Shown here: in pieces, positions 8,229 through 10,374 of the stretch
Layout: every line of letters begins with the position of its first letter
How positions within the stretch are numbered: the first letter of the stretch is position 1
Assembly: GCA_903859795.1 (NCBI GenBank)
Contig: CAIOOC010000729.1
Location: forward strand, 1-10,374
Reading direction: 5' to 3'
DNA length: 10,374 nucleotides
Source of the DNA: an uncultured Bacteroidia bacterium
GTDB lineage: Bacteria; Bacteroidota; Bacteroidia; Bacteroidales; Prolixibacteraceae
Made by a program: the position numbers and the translations under genes
The notes under the pieces: model-generated
Database searches by the model: none
What the model was told of the DNA's origin: nothing
What the model saw: the letters and a program-made list of their open reading frames with translations, nothing else

Positions 8229-8236
8229 TATTTTTG
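8229..8236 (+). promoter_or_regulatory. Candidate Bacteroidota -7 element (TATTTTTG) before the peroxidase gene
   Basis: TATTTTTG matches TAnnTTTG at every fixed position and lies in the 30-nt gap between the rhamnosidase stop and the peroxidase ATG. A -33 box is weak (CCTG at 8206-8209, about 19 nt upstream). Like the element before the rhamnosidase gene it continues as TTTTGG. AT-rich gaps produce such matches by chance, so this remains tentative. Confidence 0.3.
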
Positions 8237-8253
8237 GCTAACCAACGTCTAAA

Positions 8254-9429
8254 ATGTTATATAAACTAATCCATATTCTAATTATAGGTGGTTTACTTGT
8301 TTCTTGTAATCAGGCTGCTAATCAGAAAAAATCTGTAAAACCTGTACCGGATGACATATCGGTGCTCGGTGCTTTACCTCTAAAAGTGCCAGTGCCGGCT
8401 AATAACCCGATGACCAGGGAGAAGATAGAATTAGGAAAGCTACTTTTCTTTGATCCTATCCTTTCGGGCAATAAGGATGTTGCGTGTGCTACATGCCATC
8501 ACCCTGAGTACGGATTTGCAGAGAGTTTAGAGATTTCAATCGGGGTAAACGGGAAAGGGCTAGGGCTTAGCCGAGTGTTCAACCAACCGAATGACATTCC
8601 GTTTGTGAAGCGTAATTCCCAGACTGTGATAAACAGCGCTTTTAATGGTCTGACCAACGACGAAACTCCAGATGCTTCCCTCGCCCCAATGTTTTGGGAT
8701 TTGCGAGTAAAAAGTCTCGAAAATCAGTCACTTGAACCAATTAAGGCTCTTGAGGAGATGCGCGGACATACTTATGAAAAAGATGTTGCCCTCGACTTCG
8801 TATTAATCCGGTTGAGGAGGATCGAAGAATACCGGCGATTGTTTAAACTGGCATTTGGAGACGAGAATGCGATTACACGTGAAAATTTAGGAAAGGCCAT
8901 CGCGTCGTATGAACGGACTATCATTGGAAATAATTCGCGGTTTGATAAATATATGAGAGGTGATTATACGGCTCTTTCGCACAATGAATTGGATGGGATG
9001 AATCTTTTTTTAAAAGATGGTTGTTCCAAATGTCATCATGGCCCTATGTTCTCTGATTTCAAGACCCATGTGATGGGAGTTCCGGAACAGGAGAAACTCA
9101 AATTTTCAGATGATGGGTTTGAGAAGAGATACGCCTTCAGGACACCATCGCTGCGAAACCTGAGATTTACCTATCCCTATATGCACAACGGGACACTTAA
9201 AACACTGGAAAGTGTGCTCGAATTTTATGAGGACCTCTCAGGCGGGAAAATTGCCAATCCTCATGTTAAGCCCGGCCAGATCGATCCGCTTGTCGACAAA
9301 CTTAAAGTAGATTTTAAGGATATCCCATTTATTATTGAGTTTCTGACCTCCCTGAATGACGACCGGTTTGACAAAAGCATCCCGGCCAGAGTCCCGAGCA
9401 AACTGAAAGTTGGAGGAAACATCTACTGA
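8254..9429 (+). CDS. Dihaem cytochrome c peroxidase / MauG-family lipoprotein
   Basis: The 391-residue protein starts with a lipoprotein signal: a hydrophobic stretch ending in LLVSC with the lipid-modified Cys at 18, so it is likely anchored to a membrane and faces the periplasm. Two c-type haem motifs are visible, CATCHH (78-83) and CSKCHH (257-262), in the two-domain layout of the bacterial CCP/MauG family. Other family marks are LGKLLFFDPILSGNKDVACATCH, NSQTVINSAFN (121-131), MFWDLRVKSLENQ (146-158), AIASYERTI (216-224) and TPSLRNLRFTYPYMHNGTL (297-315). CCPs reduce hydrogen peroxide with electrons from small cytochromes, whereas MauG-like members oxidise other substrates. The residue aligned with the usual CCP axial Met, three before the RYxF motif, appears to be E290, with M310 (PYMHNG) as an alternative, so peroxidase activity is not certain. 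No Shine-Dalgarno is seen, as is usual in this phylum. Confidence 0.93.
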   Translation: MLYKLIHILIIGGLLVSCNQAANQKKSVKPVPDDISVLGALPLKVPVPANNPMTREKIELGKLLFFDPILSGNKDVACATCHHPEYGFAESLEISIGVNGKGLGLSRVFNQPNDIPFVKRNSQTVINSAFNGLTNDETPDASLAPMFWDLRVKSLENQSLEPIKALEEMRGHTYEKDVALDFVLIRLRRIEEYRRLFKLAFGDENAITRENLGKAIASYERTIIGNNSRFDKYMRGDYTALSHNELDGMNLFLKDGCSKCHHGPMFSDFKTHVMGVPEQEKLKFSDDGFEKRYAFRTPSLRNLRFTYPYMHNGTLKTLESVLEFYEDLSGGKIANPHVKPGQIDPLVDKLKVDFKDIPFIIEFLTSLNDDRFDKSIPARVPSKLKVGGNIY

Positions 9430-9483
9430 TTTATAAGCAATAACATACTGAATATTAATCGAATAAAATAAAACGATGCAACT

Positions 9484-10005
9484 ATGAAGAAGATTTTTCT
9501 ATTGTTTATCTCCACCCTGCTCTTATCCGCTGCGCTTCGTGCCCAGGATGCTGAAACAAGACTTAAGACGAAGGGAATCGTGTTAACGCCCCCTTCGGGC
9601 CCCATTGCAAATTATGTAAATGCTGTCCGGGTTGGCAATTTGCTCTACCTTTCGGGAAAGGGACCAATGAAAGCTGATAATACCAATGTTACCGGTAAAG
9701 TCGGAAGGGAGCTGACACTTGAACAGGGTTATGAAGCAGCCCGCCTGACTGCCATCTGCCACCTTGCGGTATTAAAAAGCGAGCTTGGCTCTTTGAATAA
9801 AGTCAAACGGATTGTAAAGGTGCTGGGTATGGTAAACTGTACCGAGGATTTTAAAGACCAGCCAAAAGTAATCAATGGTTACAGCGACCTGATGGTGGAA
9901 ATTTTCGGCGATGCCGGGAAACATGCACGGTCAGCTGTTGGAATGTATGCCCTGCCGATGAATATCGCAGTGGAAATCGAGGTGATTGTGGAAGTACAGG
10001 AATAA
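9484..10005 (+). CDS. RidA/YjgF-family protein with a signal peptide
   Basis: The 173-residue protein has a clear Sec signal peptide (MKKIFLLFISTLLLSAALRA, cleavage likely after residue 20, before QDAE) followed by a complete RidA (YjgF/YER057c/UK114) domain of about 150 residues. Family signatures are NAVRVGNLLYLSGKGP (46-61), GREL-TLEQGYEAARLTA (74-90), VKVLGMVNCTEDFKDQPKVING (111-132) and HARSAVGMYALPMNIAVEIEVI (147-168). R149 sits where RidA deaminases carry the Arg that binds the carboxylate of the imine/enamine substrate, and E164/E166 fall in the usual VEIE strand. Canonical RidA is cytosolic and hydrolyses reactive enamine/imine intermediates; the exported, slightly longer subgroup is uncharacterised. 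It lies 54 nt after the peroxidase gene and probably belongs to the same transcript. Activity in the periplasm is inferred only from the signal peptide. Confidence 0.9.
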   Translation: MKKIFLLFISTLLLSAALRAQDAETRLKTKGIVLTPPSGPIANYVNAVRVGNLLYLSGKGPMKADNTNVTGKVGRELTLEQGYEAARLTAICHLAVLKSELGSLNKVKRIVKVLGMVNCTEDFKDQPKVINGYSDLMVEIFGDAGKHARSAVGMYALPMNIAVEIEVIVEVQE

Positions 10006-10146
10006 AACCCTTCGGGAACCACTCCTGCGGCTTTACAGTGTCGGTTTCAGGTTTTTCCGAAATACAATTTTCTGACTTGACCCCTATTATTTACAATACA
10101 AAAATAAAATAAATGCAATAATATTTGATATAACCCCCTAAAATAT

Positions 10147-10190
10147 GGATATTGCGACAATATTTAGCGAATATATTGAAAACAATATCC
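10147..10190 (+). promoter_or_regulatory. Two tandem dyads ATATTG-N3/4-CAATAT, operator-like
   Basis: Site 1 is ATATTGCGACAATAT (10149-10163) and site 2 is ATATTGAAAACAATAT (10173-10188); both have perfect six-base arms with a 3- or 4-base spacer. Their centres are about 24-25 bp apart, roughly two helical turns. The outermost arms extend to GGATATTG (10147-10154) and CAATATCC (10183-10190), so the whole block is also one large inverted repeat. The arrangement suits cooperative binding by a dimeric repressor or autoregulation of the gene at 10306 (inference). The AT-rich background lowers the weight of the match. Confidence 0.5.
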
Positions 10191-10290
10191 AAAGGAAGCT
10201 TGTTCTTTTTGAAAGGAGGATGGTATTTATTCAGGATATGCCGGTTATCTTTTGTTCAAAATATGCAGGATTTATAAATCTGTTTTTAAA

Positions 10291-10299
10291 AGAAGGGGG
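10291..10299 (+). promoter_or_regulatory. Strong ribosome binding site (AGAAGGGGG) for the gene at 10306
   Basis: This purine-rich string lies six bases before the ATG at 10306 and fixes that start. It stands out because the other genes in the window have no comparable Shine-Dalgarno sequence. Confidence 0.55.
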
Positions 10300-10305
10300 T
10301 TATTT

Positions 10306-10374
10306 ATGGAAAATATTGACATTACATCGATGAAATCTTCGGATATCAATCATGTTCTTCGTCATATTTATGAC
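10306..10374 (+). CDS. Start of a gene cut by the window edge, possibly a winged-helix (ROK-type) regulator
   Basis: Only the first 23 codons are visible: MENIDITSMKSSDINHVLRHIYD, open to the edge. The start is supported by the well-spaced AGAAGGGGG upstream. The pattern of a short polar lead followed by N-x-VLRHIYD resembles the first helix of ROK-family and related winged-helix repressors, in which an Asn and an I/L-rich helix precede the helix-turn-helix. This rests on very little sequence and could be wrong. The tandem dyads about 120-155 bases upstream would fit an autoregulated transcription factor. ROK proteins often control sugar use, which would suit the neighbouring rhamnosidase, but that link is inference. 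Confidence 0.5.
   Translation, partial: MENIDITSMKSSDINHVLRHIYD

Larger units (their letters stand above)
10006..10305 (+). other. 300-nt intergenic region before a regulator-like gene
   Basis: No convincing gene. Just after the RidA stop is CCCTTCGGG (10008-10016), a short stem without a T tract and too weak to call a terminator. The centre (10080-10200) is very AT-rich and holds the tandem dyads annotated separately. An AATATTTG at 10120-10127 differs from TAnnTTTG at one base and would place initiation near the first dyad. Two purine-rich Shine-Dalgarno-like strings occur: AAAGGAGG (10212-10219), directly abutting an ATG, and AGAAGGGGG (10291-10299), properly spaced for the ATG at 10306. 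Confidence 0.5.

Noticed and set aside
10008..10016. CCCTTCGGG as a terminator after the RidA gene
   Set aside because: The stem is only three base pairs and is not followed by a T tract.
10145..10333. 62-codon open frame, with an inner ATG at 10220 abutting AAAGGAGG
   Set aside because: It begins inside the dyads, has no recognisable domain, its Shine-Dalgarno-like string is wrongly spaced, and it overlaps the better supported start at 10306 in another frame.

Overview
The window looks like a piece of a Bacteroidota chromosome, perhaps from a marine or anaerobic polysaccharide degrader such as Marinilabiliales/Prolixibacteraceae; this placement is inference. The grounds are moderately AT-rich DNA, start codons preceded by AT-rich leaders with almost no Shine-Dalgarno, two perfect matches to the Bacteroidota -7 promoter element TAnnTTTG, and a gene set (DUF1553, DUF1501, planctomycete-type cytochrome, GH78) shared between Planctomycetota and polysaccharide-degrading Bacteroidota. 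All eight genes lie on the + strand. I see no tRNA, rRNA, CRISPR array, transposase or integrase.

Left block (2-2755): the C-terminal part of a DUF1549/DUF1553 (PSCyt2/PSD1) protein, cut by the window edge, followed after 3 nt by a complete Tat-exported DUF1501 protein. This is a classic co-occurring pair of unknown biochemical function.

Middle block (2756-5455): a 264-nt gap with a GC-rich hairpin and an AT-rich repetitive leader, then a Tat-exported NHL beta-propeller protein and, after 3 nt, a membrane protein. The membrane protein fuses a four-helix DUF2231-like domain, a PSCyt1-type c heme domain and leucine-rich repeats.

Right block (5456-10005): a large secreted GH78 alpha-L-rhamnosidase, a dihaem cytochrome c peroxidase/MauG-family lipoprotein, and a RidA-family protein with a signal peptide. 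The gaps are 38, 30 and 54 nt, and the first two each carry a promoter-like TAnTTTTGG element.

Right edge (10006-10374): a 300-nt non-coding stretch with two tandem ATATTG-N3/4-CAATAT dyads. It leads to a gene with a strong Shine-Dalgarno whose first 23 codons resemble the N-terminus of a winged-helix (possibly ROK-type) regulator.

All seven products upstream of the regulator appear to act in or at the cell envelope; for the first, this rests on its family because its N-terminus is outside the window. A reasonable but unproven reading is a periplasmic pathway in which a rhamnose-containing glycan or glycoside is cleaved by GH78, while the DUF1553/DUF1501/NHL/haem proteins carry out a redox or metal-dependent step whose electrons pass to the membrane cytochrome or the peroxidase. 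The substrate and the chemistry of the DUF proteins cannot be read from the sequence.
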